Below, in pieces: positions 26,015 to 34,770 of a stretch of DNA of 64,000 nucleotides. This stretch comes from Acidobacteriota bacterium (lineage in GTDB: Bacteria > Acidobacteriota > Vicinamibacteria > Vicinamibacterales > UBA2999). The stretch covers positions 124,001-188,000 of the forward strand of contig JAUYQQ010000011.1 of the NCBI GenBank assembly GCA_030697165.1. Reading direction: 5' to 3'. The number at the start of each line of letters is the position of its first letter. The stretch's first letter is position 1. The position numbers were made by a program, and so were the translations under genes. Under the pieces are notes generated by a model. That model saw nothing but the letters and a program-made list of their open reading frames with translations. It was not told the DNA's origin and made no database searches.

Positions 26015-26280
26015 GGTCGGGCGGGTAGGGCTGGTCGGGCGGCGTCGGGCTGGTTGGCATTTCTCGAAACGCGTGGGTTACTTGAAGAGCGACGCTTGGA
26101 CGACAATCGACGTCGAAGTCCGCAAGACGGCGGCTCCGCTCCTGGGCCTCGCGAGGCAGCAGTCAAGCGCCCGCACCTGACGCTCCCACCCGCCGCACCA
26201 GCCCAACCCTACCAGCCCCACCTGCCTTGCCCGCCCTACGCCGCCCGACCAGCCCTACCCGCCCCACCTGCCCTACCAGG
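26015..26280. repeat. Large inverted 9-nt array (GGGCTGGTC / ACCAGCCCT type)
   Basis: The left arm (26015-26058) carries GGTCGGGCGGGTAGGGCTGG-like units. The right arm (26186-26280) carries reverse-complement units with period 9, such as ACCAGCCCT, ACCCGCCCC and ACCTGCCCT. The 127 nt between them hold no supportable gene. The right arm runs into the last codons and TAG stop of the esterase gene. The same unit set recurs at 27021, 27638 (inside mutL) and 52208. Everything between the PQQ gene start and 26272 is this element. Confidence 0.75.
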
Positions 26281-26989
26281 TAACTCCCGCAAGAAACTCG
26301 TTCAGGGCGGAGATCACAGTGTCCGGGACGTTGTGGCCGCCGTCGAACGGAACCCACGTGACGTTCAGGCCGGCCGCCTTGACCCGCGCCTGGAACCTCT
26401 CCATCGTCGCAAACGGCAGGACGCCGTCCCTGCGGCCGTGGGCAATGAAGACAGGCATCATCCGGCGGGCAGCGAACCCCTCGGCCCAGGCGGCCTCGTT
26501 CACGGTGGTGCCACCGAGCAGCACCAGCGCCGCCAACGGTTGATCGGTCTGGAAGGCAATCTCGGCACTGAGCATCGCTCCCTGCGAAAAGCCGCCGAGG
26601 ATCACCGCGCCCGGTTCCTTCTCGATCAGGTTGCGCACCAGCCGCGAGGCCACCTTGATGCCGCCCGGATTGGCCGTCGAGAAGTCAGGGAAACGTTGCC
26701 CCGCGGGAATGTGCCCTTCGATGTTGAGCCACCACCAGCCCCGCCCGCCCATTGGACCTCGCAGCGGACCCTGTGGCAGTACCAAGCGCCCCTGTTGCGG
26801 GACCTGGAGCGTGTGCTCGAACTGCAACCAGTCGCCGCCCCTCGAGCCGTAGCCGTGCAGCAACACGAGCGAGGGCGGCCCCTCGCCGCCGCGGACAATG
26901 GCGTCCAGGGGCGCGACCTGCAGCCATAGCCAGAGGCCGGACAGTGACACCGAGGCGACGAGAGCGAGCAGAAGTAGCCAGCGTTTCAT
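26273..26989 (-). CDS. Alpha/beta-hydrolase, carboxylesterase/phospholipase type, membrane-anchored or exported
   Basis: The 238-residue protein has an N-terminal hydrophobic segment (LLLLALVASVSLSGLWLWL). The hydrolase core follows: oxyanion region VLLHGYGSRGGDW, nucleophile elbow GGFSQGAML (Ser about 145), catalytic Asp in AHGRRDGVLP and His in DGGHNVP. This is the small carboxylesterase / lysophospholipase-like group. The natural ester is unknown. The extreme C-terminus FLAGVTW is partly encoded by the adjoining array. Confidence 0.82.
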   Translation of the reverse strand: MKRWLLLLALVASVSLSGLWLWLQVAPLDAIVRGGEGPPSLVLLHGYGSRGGDWLQFEHTLQVPQQGRLVLPQGPLRGPMGGRGWWWLNIEGHIPAGQRFPDFSTANPGGIKVASRLVRNLIEKEPGAVILGGFSQGAMLSAEIAFQTDQPLAALVLLGGTTVNEAAWAEGFAARRMMPVFIAHGRRDGVLPFATMERFQARVKAAGLNVTWVPFDGGHNVPDTVISALNEFLAGVTW

Positions 26990-27020
26990 TAGCCCCCTTG
27001 TGGGCCCACTAAAGTGCGCC

Positions 27021-27064
27021 CCTACGCTCCTGACCCGCCCGACCAGCCCTACCCGCCCTATCTA
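27021..27064. repeat. 9-nt array at the mutL 3' end
   Basis: CTGACCCGCCCGACCAGCCC-type units run from 27021 to the mutL stop (27062). It shares its unit with the arrays at 26015-26280 and 52208-52283 but is present in one orientation only. The rest of the mutL-esterase gap (26990-27020) shows nothing else. Confidence 0.65.
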
Positions 27065-28819
27065 GATCCTGTCGAAGTTCTTCTCGATCTCGCGACGGGT
27101 GATGCGCAACATCACCGGCCGTCCGTGGGGGCACACCGTCGAGTACGCGGTGGCGCGCAGCTCTTCGAGAATGTGATGCATCTTCTCGAGCGTCAGCGGG
27201 TAGTTGGCCTTGACGGCGGCGTGGCAAGCGGTAGTGGCCGCAATCTGCTTGATCGATTCCTCAAGTCGTAATCCGCGGTCGAGGCCTTCGAGGTCATCAG
27301 CCAGCGCGCGCAAAGCTGCCTCGCACTCATCGCGCGGCAGCAGCGCCGGCATGGCCGTCACCTTGATGCTGTCGCCGCCGAACTCCTCCACCTCGAAGCC
27401 GAACTTCGCCAGCGCCTCGGCTCGCGCAACCAGGGCATTGCGCTCGGCGGCCGGCAACTCGAGGATCATCGGCACCAACATGCCCTGGCTCTCGAGATTC
27501 TCGGTGGTGAGCCGCTGCATGATGCGCTCGAACAGCACGCGCTCGTGCGCCACGTGCTGGTCGATGATGCACAACCCCTCGTCGTCCATCGCGATGATGA
27601 AGGTGTCGCGGAACTGGCCGAGCGCGATCATGGGCCTTACGGCTGGTGGGGCAGGTTGGGCGGGTGGGGCCGGTAGGGCGGGTGCAACAGCCCCCCCACC
27701 AGCCCCACCAGCCTGACCCGCCCCGGTAGGCGCCCACCGGCTGGTAAAGCTCGCGCCAGCCAGCGCGCCGGGAATGGACGGCTGCAATGGCCGGCCCGCC
27801 AACACATCCGAGGTGTGAAGCGTCAGCTCGGGGGCGGGTCCTTTGCCGAGCGCATCGCCCAACGCGTGGCGCACCATCTGGTGCACCATCGACTGCTCGC
27901 GAAACCGCACCTCGGCCTTGGTCGGGTGCACATTCACGTCCACGCGGTCGGGCGGGATGTCGAGGAACAAGTGCACTTCGGGGCTGCGTTCCTTGTTGGT
28001 GGCGACGCTGTACGAATCCAGAATCGCGTGGGCGATCGTGCGGTCCTTCACGATCCGGCGGTTGACGAACACATGCTGGGGGCCGCGCACCGGGCCCTGC
28101 TCAGCCAGGGCGGCAATAAAGCCGTGCAGGCGCAGCCCCCCAAACTCGCGATCGACGGCGACCAGATCCTGGCGATCGCCGTAAAGCTGATAGAGCCGGT
28201 CCGACAAGCTTGCCACCGGCGGCACCGCCAGGACCTTCCGCCCGGTGCTGATCAGCGTGAAGCCGACCTCTGGGTAGCAAAGCGCCAGCTGCGTGACGAA
28301 CCGCGAGACCTGCGCGGCCTCGGCCGCGTCGGACTTCAGGAACTTCCGGCGCGCCGGCAGGTTGTAGAAGACGTCGGCGACTTCCACCAGCGTGCCTTCC
28401 GGGCCGCCCGACTCGACCACCGACTCGATAATGCCGGCGTTGACGCGGATCTCAGTACCGCTGTCGCTCCCCCGCGCGCGCGTGCGCAGGCGGAAATGCG
28501 ACACCGAGGCCATCGATGGCAACGCTTCCCCGCGGAACCCCAGGGTGACGATCGCGCCCAGGTCGTCGGCACGCTTGATCTTGCTGGTGGCATGGCGCTC
28601 GAGGCAGAGCCGCGCATCGTCCGGATCCATGCCGATGCCATCGTCCTCGACCCGAATCAGCTTCTTGCCGCCGTATTCCACGGTGATGGTGATTCGTGTC
28701 GCCTTCGCGTCGATGGCGTTCTCGATCAGTTCCTTGACGACCGAGGCCGGCCGCTCGACCACTTCACCGGCCGCAATCTGGTTGGCCAGGTCTTCGGGCA
28801 GACGCGTGATCCGGCCCAC
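27062..28819 (-). CDS. mutL: DNA mismatch repair protein MutL
   Basis: The 585-residue MutL has the GHKL ATPase N-terminus: IAAGEVVERPASVVKELIEN, DDGIGM, TLGFRGEALPS. Its C-terminal domain carries endonuclease-type motifs DQHVAHERVLFE, ACHAAV and CPHGRP, so it likely nicks DNA as in most bacteria without MutH. The linker near residues 365-395 is a Gly/Ala/Pro stretch encoded by a tandem array. GTG 28819 is the start because IxRLPxDLxNQIAAGEVV begins there. It overlaps the corA stop by one base (TAGTG). Confidence 0.94.
   Translation of the reverse strand: MGRITRLPEDLANQIAAGEVVERPASVVKELIENAIDAKATRITITVEYGGKKLIRVEDDGIGMDPDDARLCLERHATSKIKRADDLGAIVTLGFRGEALPSMASVSHFRLRTRARGSDSGTEIRVNAGIIESVVESGGPEGTLVEVADVFYNLPARRKFLKSDAAEAAQVSRFVTQLALCYPEVGFTLISTGRKVLAVPPVASLSDRLYQLYGDRQDLVAVDREFGGLRLHGFIAALAEQGPVRGPQHVFVNRRIVKDRTIAHAILDSYSVATNKERSPEVHLFLDIPPDRVDVNVHPTKAEVRFREQSMVHQMVRHALGDALGKGPAPELTLHTSDVLAGRPLQPSIPGALAGASFTSRWAPTGAGQAGGAGGGAVAPALPAPPAQPAPPAVRPMIALGQFRDTFIIAMDDEGLCIIDQHVAHERVLFERIMQRLTTENLESQGMLVPMILELPAAERNALVARAEALAKFGFEVEEFGGDSIKVTAMPALLPRDECEAALRALADDLEGLDRGLRLEESIKQIAATTACHAAVKANYPLTLEKMHHILEELRATAYSTVCPHGRPVMLRITRREIEKNFDRI
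27638..27726. repeat. Inverted 9-nt array inside the mutL linker
   Basis: GGCTGGTGGGGCAGGTTGGG-type units on the left face CCCACCAGCCCCACCAGCC-type units on the right, as an inverted pair. They use the same unit family as the arrays at 26015, 27021 and 52208. Read in the mutL frame they encode the low-complexity linker (GQAGGAGGGAVAPALPAPPA). The 9-nt period keeps the frame open. Confidence 0.7.
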
Positions 28820-29784
28820 TACCACCACCCCGACTTGCGGAACCACGCGAACAGCCCGGCGCTCGACAGCATCATCACCAGGATGATCTCCCAGAACAGC
28901 CACTCAGGCCGGCCGAAGAACGTCGGCAACGGCACGTTCATGCCGAACAACCCGGTGATCACGGTCATCGGACCGAACAGCGTGGCGATCACGGCCAGCA
29001 CTTTCGAGACGTCGGCCAGGCGATTGGAGACGCTCGCCAGGTGCGCATCGAGAATGCCGGTGACCCGATCGTGAAACATGATGCCGTCGTCCGCCATGCG
29101 CGCGAACTGATCGTAGACGTCCCGGAACCGGTAGGCCATTTCCTGGTTGATGATCTCGAACTCGCGCCGGGCCAGCCGCCCCACCGCATCGCGCTGCGGC
29201 ACCAGGATGCGCCTGAGCGCCGTGATGTCGCGCTTGATGGCCAGGATGTCGCCGACCGTGGCGGACGCCGTGTCCTCAATCACGCGATCTTCGATGTCGT
29301 TGAGCCGCTCTTCGACCTCATCCACTTCCGGCCGGTAGTGGTCAACCATGGTGTCCACAATCCGGTGAAACAGCGCGACCGGGCCTTCGGCCAGCACGTG
29401 GTCGGTCCGGCCGCACAGCTCGCTGACGTGCTCGATGCTGCGCCGCTTGCCGTCGTGCACGGTGACGAGGAAGTTGGCGGAAAGAAAGAAGTCGGTTTCG
29501 TGCGTCTCGAAGCGATGCTCCGCGGCATCGAAGTTGATGCCGTGCAGCACGACGTACAGATACTTGCCGTAGCTTTCAACCTTCGGGCTGGTCTCGCGCT
29601 GCACCGCCGCCTCGACAGCCAGCGGGTGGAGGCCGAAGTCGCTTCGCAGGACCTCGGCGTCCGCCTCCGTGGGTTCACTGACATCCGCCCACACCACGAC
29701 CTCGCTGCCAGAGGCGAGCCAGGCCGGGTCGAGGCGGTCGACCTGTTCGGTGCAACCGCCTCGGTGGACGAAGTAGCGAATCAA
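28819..29784 (-). CDS. corA: CorA-type magnesium/cobalt transporter
   Basis: The 321-residue protein has a long cytoplasmic funnel domain (helices around VDHYRPEVDEVEERLNDIED) and two C-terminal helices. The selectivity motif GMN is in GLFGMNVPLPTFF. TTG 29784 (LIRYFVHRGG) is preferred because it overlaps the ppdK stop as TTGA and gives family length; the longer frame upstream is inside ppdK. It sits between ppdK and mutL in a tightly coupled chain. A second Mg2+ transporter, MgtE, is 7 kb upstream on the same strand. Confidence 0.9.
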   Translation of the reverse strand: MIRYFVHRGGCTEQVDRLDPAWLASGSEVVVWADVSEPTEADAEVLRSDFGLHPLAVEAAVQRETSPKVESYGKYLYVVLHGINFDAAEHRFETHETDFFLSANFLVTVHDGKRRSIEHVSELCGRTDHVLAEGPVALFHRIVDTMVDHYRPEVDEVEERLNDIEDRVIEDTASATVGDILAIKRDITALRRILVPQRDAVGRLARREFEIINQEMAYRFRDVYDQFARMADDGIMFHDRVTGILDAHLASVSNRLADVSKVLAVIATLFGPMTVITGLFGMNVPLPTFFGRPEWLFWEIILVMMLSSAGLFAWFRKSGWW

Positions 29785-32579
29785 TCCCCGACCTTGACGC
29801 TCAGCGCGGCCTGTGCCGCCGCCAGCCGCGCCACCGGCACGCGGTACGGCGAGCAGCTCACGTAGTCGAGGCCGACCTGGTGGAAGAAGTGGATCGACGA
29901 GGGATCGCCGCCGTGCTCGCCGCAAATGCCGAGCTTCAGCGACGGGTTGGCGACGCGGCCCTTGGCCACGGCCATGGCGACGAGCTGGCCCGTGCCGGCG
30001 GCATCGAAGGTCGCAAACGGATCGCGCTCCAGGATCTTGCGATCCTGATAGACCCGCAGGAACTTGCCGACGTCATCGCGCGAGAACCCGAAGGTCATCT
30101 GGGTCAGGTCGTTGGTGCCGAACGAGAAGAACTCGGCCTCCAGCGCCACCGCGTCGGCGGTCAGCGCGCCCCGCGGCACTTCGATCATGGTGCCGACCAG
30201 GTACTTGATCTTGATGCCCTGCTCCTTGAGCACCTGCCCCGCCACGCGGTGGACCACGGCCTTCTGGTCGCGCAACTCGCGCACGTCGCCGACCAGCGGA
30301 ATCATGATCTCGGGGACGATCTTCAGCCCCTCCTTGTTGAGCTTGCAGGCCGCTTCCATGATGGCGCGGGTTTGCATTTCAGTGATCTCGGGATAGGTGA
30401 TGCCGAGACGCACGCCGCGGTGGCCGAGCATGGGGTTGAACTCGTGCAGCTGCTCGACGCGCGACAGCAGCGCCTTCTTCTCTTCCAACTCCTTGCCCTT
30501 GACGCCCTTGGTCTCCAGTACGGCGACCTCCACCATCAGGTCCTCGCGCTTGGGCAGGAACTCGTGCAGCGGCGGGTCAATGGTGCGGATGGTCACGGCC
30601 GTGCCCTTCATGGCCTTGAACACGCCGTAGAAGTCCTCGCGCTGCATCGGCAGCAGTTCGTCGAGCGCCGCGCGACGATCGGCCTCGGTCTCGGCGAGGA
30701 TCATCCGCTGGACGATGGGAATGCGGCCTTCGCCGAAGAACATGTGCTCGGTGCGGCACAATCCGATGCCTCGGGCGCCGAAGGCATAGGCGATCTCGGC
30801 CTGATCCGGCTGGTCGGCGTTGGCGCGCACGCCCAGGCGGCGGAACCGATCGGCCCATTCGAGCAGCGTGTGGAAGCGCTGGTAGATCGGCGAGTCGGCC
30901 GGCTTCATCTTGCCGGCAATCACCTGCAGGATCTCGCTCGGCTGTGACGCCACCTTGGCGAGCTTGACCTCGCCCGACAGGCCGTCGAACGCGACGTAGT
31001 CGCCCTCTTTGACGGTCTGGCCGTTGACGGTGAACGACTTGCCATGCTCGTTGATGCGCAGTTCGCCGGCGCCGACAATCGACGGCTTGCCCATCTGGCG
31101 ACCGACGACGGCGGCGTGAGAGGTCATGCCGCCGGTGGCGGTGAGAATGCCCTGCGACACCCACATGCCATGAATGTCGTCGGGCACCGTTTCACGACGG
31201 ACCAGGATGACCGGCTCGCCCTTGTTCGACCACTCGACCGCGGTCTCCGACGAGAACACCGCCTTGCCGCACGCCGCGCCGGGTGAGGCCGGCAAACCGC
31301 GCGTCACGACCGCAATGCTCTTCCATTCCTTCTGGTCGAAGCCGGGCGCGAGTAACTGCGACAGCGCTTCCGGATCGACCAGCAGGATCGCTTCCTTCGG
31401 CGTGACCAGCTTCTCTTTCGCCATGTCCGTGGCAATCACGACCGCGGCGTAGCCGGTGCGCTTGCCGCTGCGCGTCTGCAGCATGTACAGCGTCTCGTCC
31501 TGGATGGTGAACTCGAAGTCCTGGATGTCTTTGTAGTTGCGCTCGAGGCGCGTGGTGATGTCGCGCAGCTGCTTGTACGCCTTGGGCATCACGCGCTCGA
31601 GTTCCTTGATCGGCTGCGGCGTGCGAATGCCGGCGACCACGTCCTCGCCCTGCGCGTTGATCAGGAACTCGCCGAAGAACTCCTTGGCGCCGGTGGCGGG
31701 ATTACGCGTAAAGCCCACGCCCGTGCCCGAGCGATCGCCGGTGTTGCCGAACACCATCATCTGCACGTTGACGGCGGTGCCGATCGAGTCCGGGATGTCA
31801 TAGATGCGGCGGTATTCCTTCGCCCGCGCGTTGTTCCACGATCGGAACACGGCGTTGCGCGCGCCGCGCAACTGCTCCATCGGGTCCTGCGGGAACGGCT
31901 TCTTGGTCTTGTCCTTGACGATCTTCTTGAAGGCCGCTACGACCTCGCGCAGGGCCGTCTCGTCCAGGTCGGTATCCATCTGCGCGCCCTTGGCGTGCTT
32001 GACGGCTTCGAACTCGTGCTCGAACGCTGCCTTCGGAATCTCGAGCACGACGCTGCCGAACATCTGCATGAAGCGGCGATAGCTGTCGAAGGCAAAACGG
32101 CCGTTGCCGGTCCACGCCTTCAGGCCCTCGACAGTATCGTCGTTCAGGCCGAGGTTGAGAATGGTGTCCATCATGCCGGGCATCGAAAACTTCGCGCCCG
32201 ACCGCACCGACACGAGCAGCGGCTTCTTGGCCGACCCGAGGGTGGCCCCGGCCGCCTTCTCGAGCTTGCGCAGCTCCTTGACCATCTCGGTCTCGATGTT
32301 CGCCGGCAGCTTGTTGCCGCTCGCGGAGTAGATGTTGCAGGCATCAGTGGAGATGGTGAACCCGGCCGGCACCGGCAATCCGGCCCTGGTCATCCCGGCC
32401 AGGCCCGCGCCCTTGCCGCCGAGCGTGTCCTTCATCGACCGATCGCCGTCAGCCTTCCCGTTGCCGAAGAAATACACGAATTTCTTGCTGGTGCCTCGGG
32501 TGCCTTTGGTGCCTCGGGCCGTCTTCGTGGCCTTGGTGACCTTCTTCTTCGCGTCCTTCGTGGTTCTCTTCTTCGCCAT
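29781..32579 (-). CDS. ppdK: Pyruvate, phosphate dikinase
   Basis: The 932-residue enzyme interconverts pyruvate + ATP + Pi and PEP + AMP + PPi. Order of domains: an ATP-grasp region from about residue 33 (FVYFFGNGKADG, GGKGAGLAGM), the swivelling phospho-His domain (GGMTSHAAVVGRQMGKPSIVG shortened around TSHAAV), and the PEP-binding barrel with FGTNDLTQM and GICGEHGGDP. The first 32 residues (rich in Lys, Thr, Arg) are an extra basic tail ahead of the family start and are encoded by 9-nt repeats. It lies 9 nt after glyS. Confidence 0.95.
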   Translation of the reverse strand: MAKKRTTKDAKKKVTKATKTARGTKGTRGTSKKFVYFFGNGKADGDRSMKDTLGGKGAGLAGMTRAGLPVPAGFTISTDACNIYSASGNKLPANIETEMVKELRKLEKAAGATLGSAKKPLLVSVRSGAKFSMPGMMDTILNLGLNDDTVEGLKAWTGNGRFAFDSYRRFMQMFGSVVLEIPKAAFEHEFEAVKHAKGAQMDTDLDETALREVVAAFKKIVKDKTKKPFPQDPMEQLRGARNAVFRSWNNARAKEYRRIYDIPDSIGTAVNVQMMVFGNTGDRSGTGVGFTRNPATGAKEFFGEFLINAQGEDVVAGIRTPQPIKELERVMPKAYKQLRDITTRLERNYKDIQDFEFTIQDETLYMLQTRSGKRTGYAAVVIATDMAKEKLVTPKEAILLVDPEALSQLLAPGFDQKEWKSIAVVTRGLPASPGAACGKAVFSSETAVEWSNKGEPVILVRRETVPDDIHGMWVSQGILTATGGMTSHAAVVGRQMGKPSIVGAGELRINEHGKSFTVNGQTVKEGDYVAFDGLSGEVKLAKVASQPSEILQVIAGKMKPADSPIYQRFHTLLEWADRFRRLGVRANADQPDQAEIAYAFGARGIGLCRTEHMFFGEGRIPIVQRMILAETEADRRAALDELLPMQREDFYGVFKAMKGTAVTIRTIDPPLHEFLPKREDLMVEVAVLETKGVKGKELEEKKALLSRVEQLHEFNPMLGHRGVRLGITYPEITEMQTRAIMEAACKLNKEGLKIVPEIMIPLVGDVRELRDQKAVVHRVAGQVLKEQGIKIKYLVGTMIEVPRGALTADAVALEAEFFSFGTNDLTQMTFGFSRDDVGKFLRVYQDRKILERDPFATFDAAGTGQLVAMAVAKGRVANPSLKLGICGEHGGDPSSIHFFHQVGLDYVSCSPYRVPVARLAAAQAALSVKVGD

Positions 32580-32588
32580 GTGCGATTT

Positions 32589-34769
32589 CTACTCCTGCTT
32601 GTCCGCTTCGGGAACGATTTCTGAAACATCTGCCAGTTGAAGGATCGAACCCTCCAACCGCTTCAACAGCCGAAGCCGCGCGTCACGCAGCTTCAGGTCG
32701 TCGGCCATCACCATCACATCGTCGAAAAACTTCGCCACCGCCGGGCCGGCCTTGGCCGCCTCGGCAAACGCCTGGCGGTAGCCGCTGCCAGCGGCGACCG
32801 CACCTGCAATCACGGGGGCCAGACGATTGATCTCAAGCTCGAGGGCCAGTTCGGACGGGTCGGTCAGCGTCCCGCCCAGGCTCGGCGCGGCCTCATCGAG
32901 GTTCCTGGCGATGTTCTTCACGCGCTTGAAGAGCACCGCCAGTTGCTTGAAGTCCGGCGATTCCGTGAACTCAGGCAGGGATTCCAACTTGCGGCGTGCC
33001 ACGAGCGGGCTGACGTTTGCCGGCGCCCCATGGGTCACTGCCCGCACGTTGCGGGTGTCAGAGCCGCGCTGCTCGAGCACGAAACGTACGCGGTCGATCA
33101 TGAACGACCAGAACGCATCGTCCAGGCCATCGGTCTTCACCAGCTGGCCGAGCGTCAGGCTCAAGTCGAGCCCGGTCAGCTCGGGCAGGTCCACGAGGAT
33201 GCGCACAAGGCCCTGGGCCGCGCGGCGCAGACCGTATGGGTCGCGCGACCCGGTCGGCCGCTCCCCCGCCGAGAACATGCCGGTCACGGTATCGAGCTTG
33301 TCGGCCAGAGCCACCGCCGCCCAGGTGACGGCGGCCGCGCCGAGCTGTTCCCTGGTCGGCGGCGCGGTCGCCTCCACGCTTACCGGCAGGTAATGGAAGT
33401 AAATCGCCTTCCAGACTTCTTCGGGCCGGCCGTCTTCGCGCGCGTAGATGCCGCCCATGACACCCTGCAACTCGGTGAGCTCGCGCACCATGTCGGTGGC
33501 GAGATCCGCCTTGCACAGGCGTCCGGCCTCGGCCGCGTGGTCAGCGAGATCGGGGCGGCCCAGCACGTCGGCACAAATCCAGCGCGCCAGCGCTTCGACG
33601 CGCGTGGCCTTCTCCTGGTAGCTGCCCAGCTTCTTGTGGAACAACACCGTGCTCAGGCGATCGGTGTACGCCGCCAGCGGCTGTTTGCGATCGGCATCAA
33701 AGAAGAAGCGCGCATCGCGCAACCGCGCCGTGAGCACGCGCTCCATGTTGTGCGCGATCACGTCCGGCTGCTCGGGCTGCATGTTGAGCACGGCCAGGAA
33801 CACCGGCATCAGCTTGCCGTGGTCGGTGTTGACCGGGAAGAAATGCTGGTGGTGAATCATCGTCGTGGTCAGCACCTCTTCGGGGAGCTTCAGGAACTCA
33901 TCCGCAAACGTGCCCGACACCACGACCGGGTACTCGACCAGGTCCGGCACTTCCTCGAGCACGCCCTGGCCGACCAGGGCGCGGGCGACGCGGCCGCCGC
34001 GGCGGCGCGCTTCGGCGTCGAGCTCGCGGACAATGCGGTCGTGCCGTTCGCTGCGCTCGAGCACGACGAAGTTCTCGCCCAAGCGCTTGCGGAAATCGTC
34101 GAAGTTCTTGACCTTGATGGCCCGGCCCGGCCGGCCGCTGGTGGTCAGGAACCGATGGCCATAGGTCGACGCACCGGCGCTGATATCGAGGACCCGCGAG
34201 TCGTGAGCCGCTGCGGTGCGGCCGATGATGAACGGGACGACCCGGCCCCCGTAGAGATACAGGATCCAGCGAATGGGCCGGCCGAACGGCAACTCGCCCT
34301 TGCCGTCGGTCAGGGCCGCGTCCCATCGCATTTGTTTCGGGAACGACAGGGCTCGCAGCACGCCCGCGAGAACGTCGGGCAGCACGTCACTGGCCGTCTT
34401 GCCGCGCTGGTGCTTGCGCACGCCGATGTACTCGCCCTTCGGCGTCGTGATGCGCTCAATCTGATCGTCGGCGACGCCCTGCTTCTTCGCAAAGCCGGCG
34501 CCGGCCGGGGTCAACCCCCCGTCCTTGAACGCGGCCGAGACGGGCGGCCCCATCACCAGCTCTTCGAGGTCGGACTGGCGCTCGCCGATCCTGCCAGCAT
34601 GGGCGATGAGCCGACGCGGCGTGCTGTAGGTCCGCACCGGCTCGTCGATCGACAGCCGCGCTTCTTTCAGCTTGGCCTCGAGCGCCTGGCCGATCTGCGC
34701 GGTCAGCCCGGGCAACCAGCTGGCCGGAATCTCCTCCGTGCCAATTTCAAGCAGCAGTTCGCGCTCCAC
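32589..34769 (-). CDS. glyS: Glycyl-tRNA synthetase beta subunit
   Basis: The 726-residue GlyS has the expected LLLEIGTEEIPASWLPGL start, the segment GVMGGIYAREDGRP, and a C-terminal DALR-like anticodon-binding part (DDVMVMADDLKLRDARLRLL). It forms the alpha2beta2 GlyRS with GlyQ and charges tRNA-Gly, one of which is at 369. It lies 1 nt after glyQ. The 757-codon open frame on the opposite strand is only a composition shadow. Confidence 0.95.
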   Translation of the reverse strand: MERELLLEIGTEEIPASWLPGLTAQIGQALEAKLKEARLSIDEPVRTYSTPRRLIAHAGRIGERQSDLEELVMGPPVSAAFKDGGLTPAGAGFAKKQGVADDQIERITTPKGEYIGVRKHQRGKTASDVLPDVLAGVLRALSFPKQMRWDAALTDGKGELPFGRPIRWILYLYGGRVVPFIIGRTAAAHDSRVLDISAGASTYGHRFLTTSGRPGRAIKVKNFDDFRKRLGENFVVLERSERHDRIVRELDAEARRRGGRVARALVGQGVLEEVPDLVEYPVVVSGTFADEFLKLPEEVLTTTMIHHQHFFPVNTDHGKLMPVFLAVLNMQPEQPDVIAHNMERVLTARLRDARFFFDADRKQPLAAYTDRLSTVLFHKKLGSYQEKATRVEALARWICADVLGRPDLADHAAEAGRLCKADLATDMVRELTELQGVMGGIYAREDGRPEEVWKAIYFHYLPVSVEATAPPTREQLGAAAVTWAAVALADKLDTVTGMFSAGERPTGSRDPYGLRRAAQGLVRILVDLPELTGLDLSLTLGQLVKTDGLDDAFWSFMIDRVRFVLEQRGSDTRNVRAVTHGAPANVSPLVARRKLESLPEFTESPDFKQLAVLFKRVKNIARNLDEAAPSLGGTLTDPSELALELEINRLAPVIAGAVAAGSGYRQAFAEAAKAGPAVAKFFDDVMVMADDLKLRDARLRLLKRLEGSILQLADVSEIVPEADKQE

Positions 34770-34770
34770 G

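Noticed and set aside
25981-26166. Small minus-strand open frame between the PQQ gene and the esterase gene
   Set aside because: It reads through the tandem array and its spacer; Arg/Ala/Ser-rich, no start signal, no homology.
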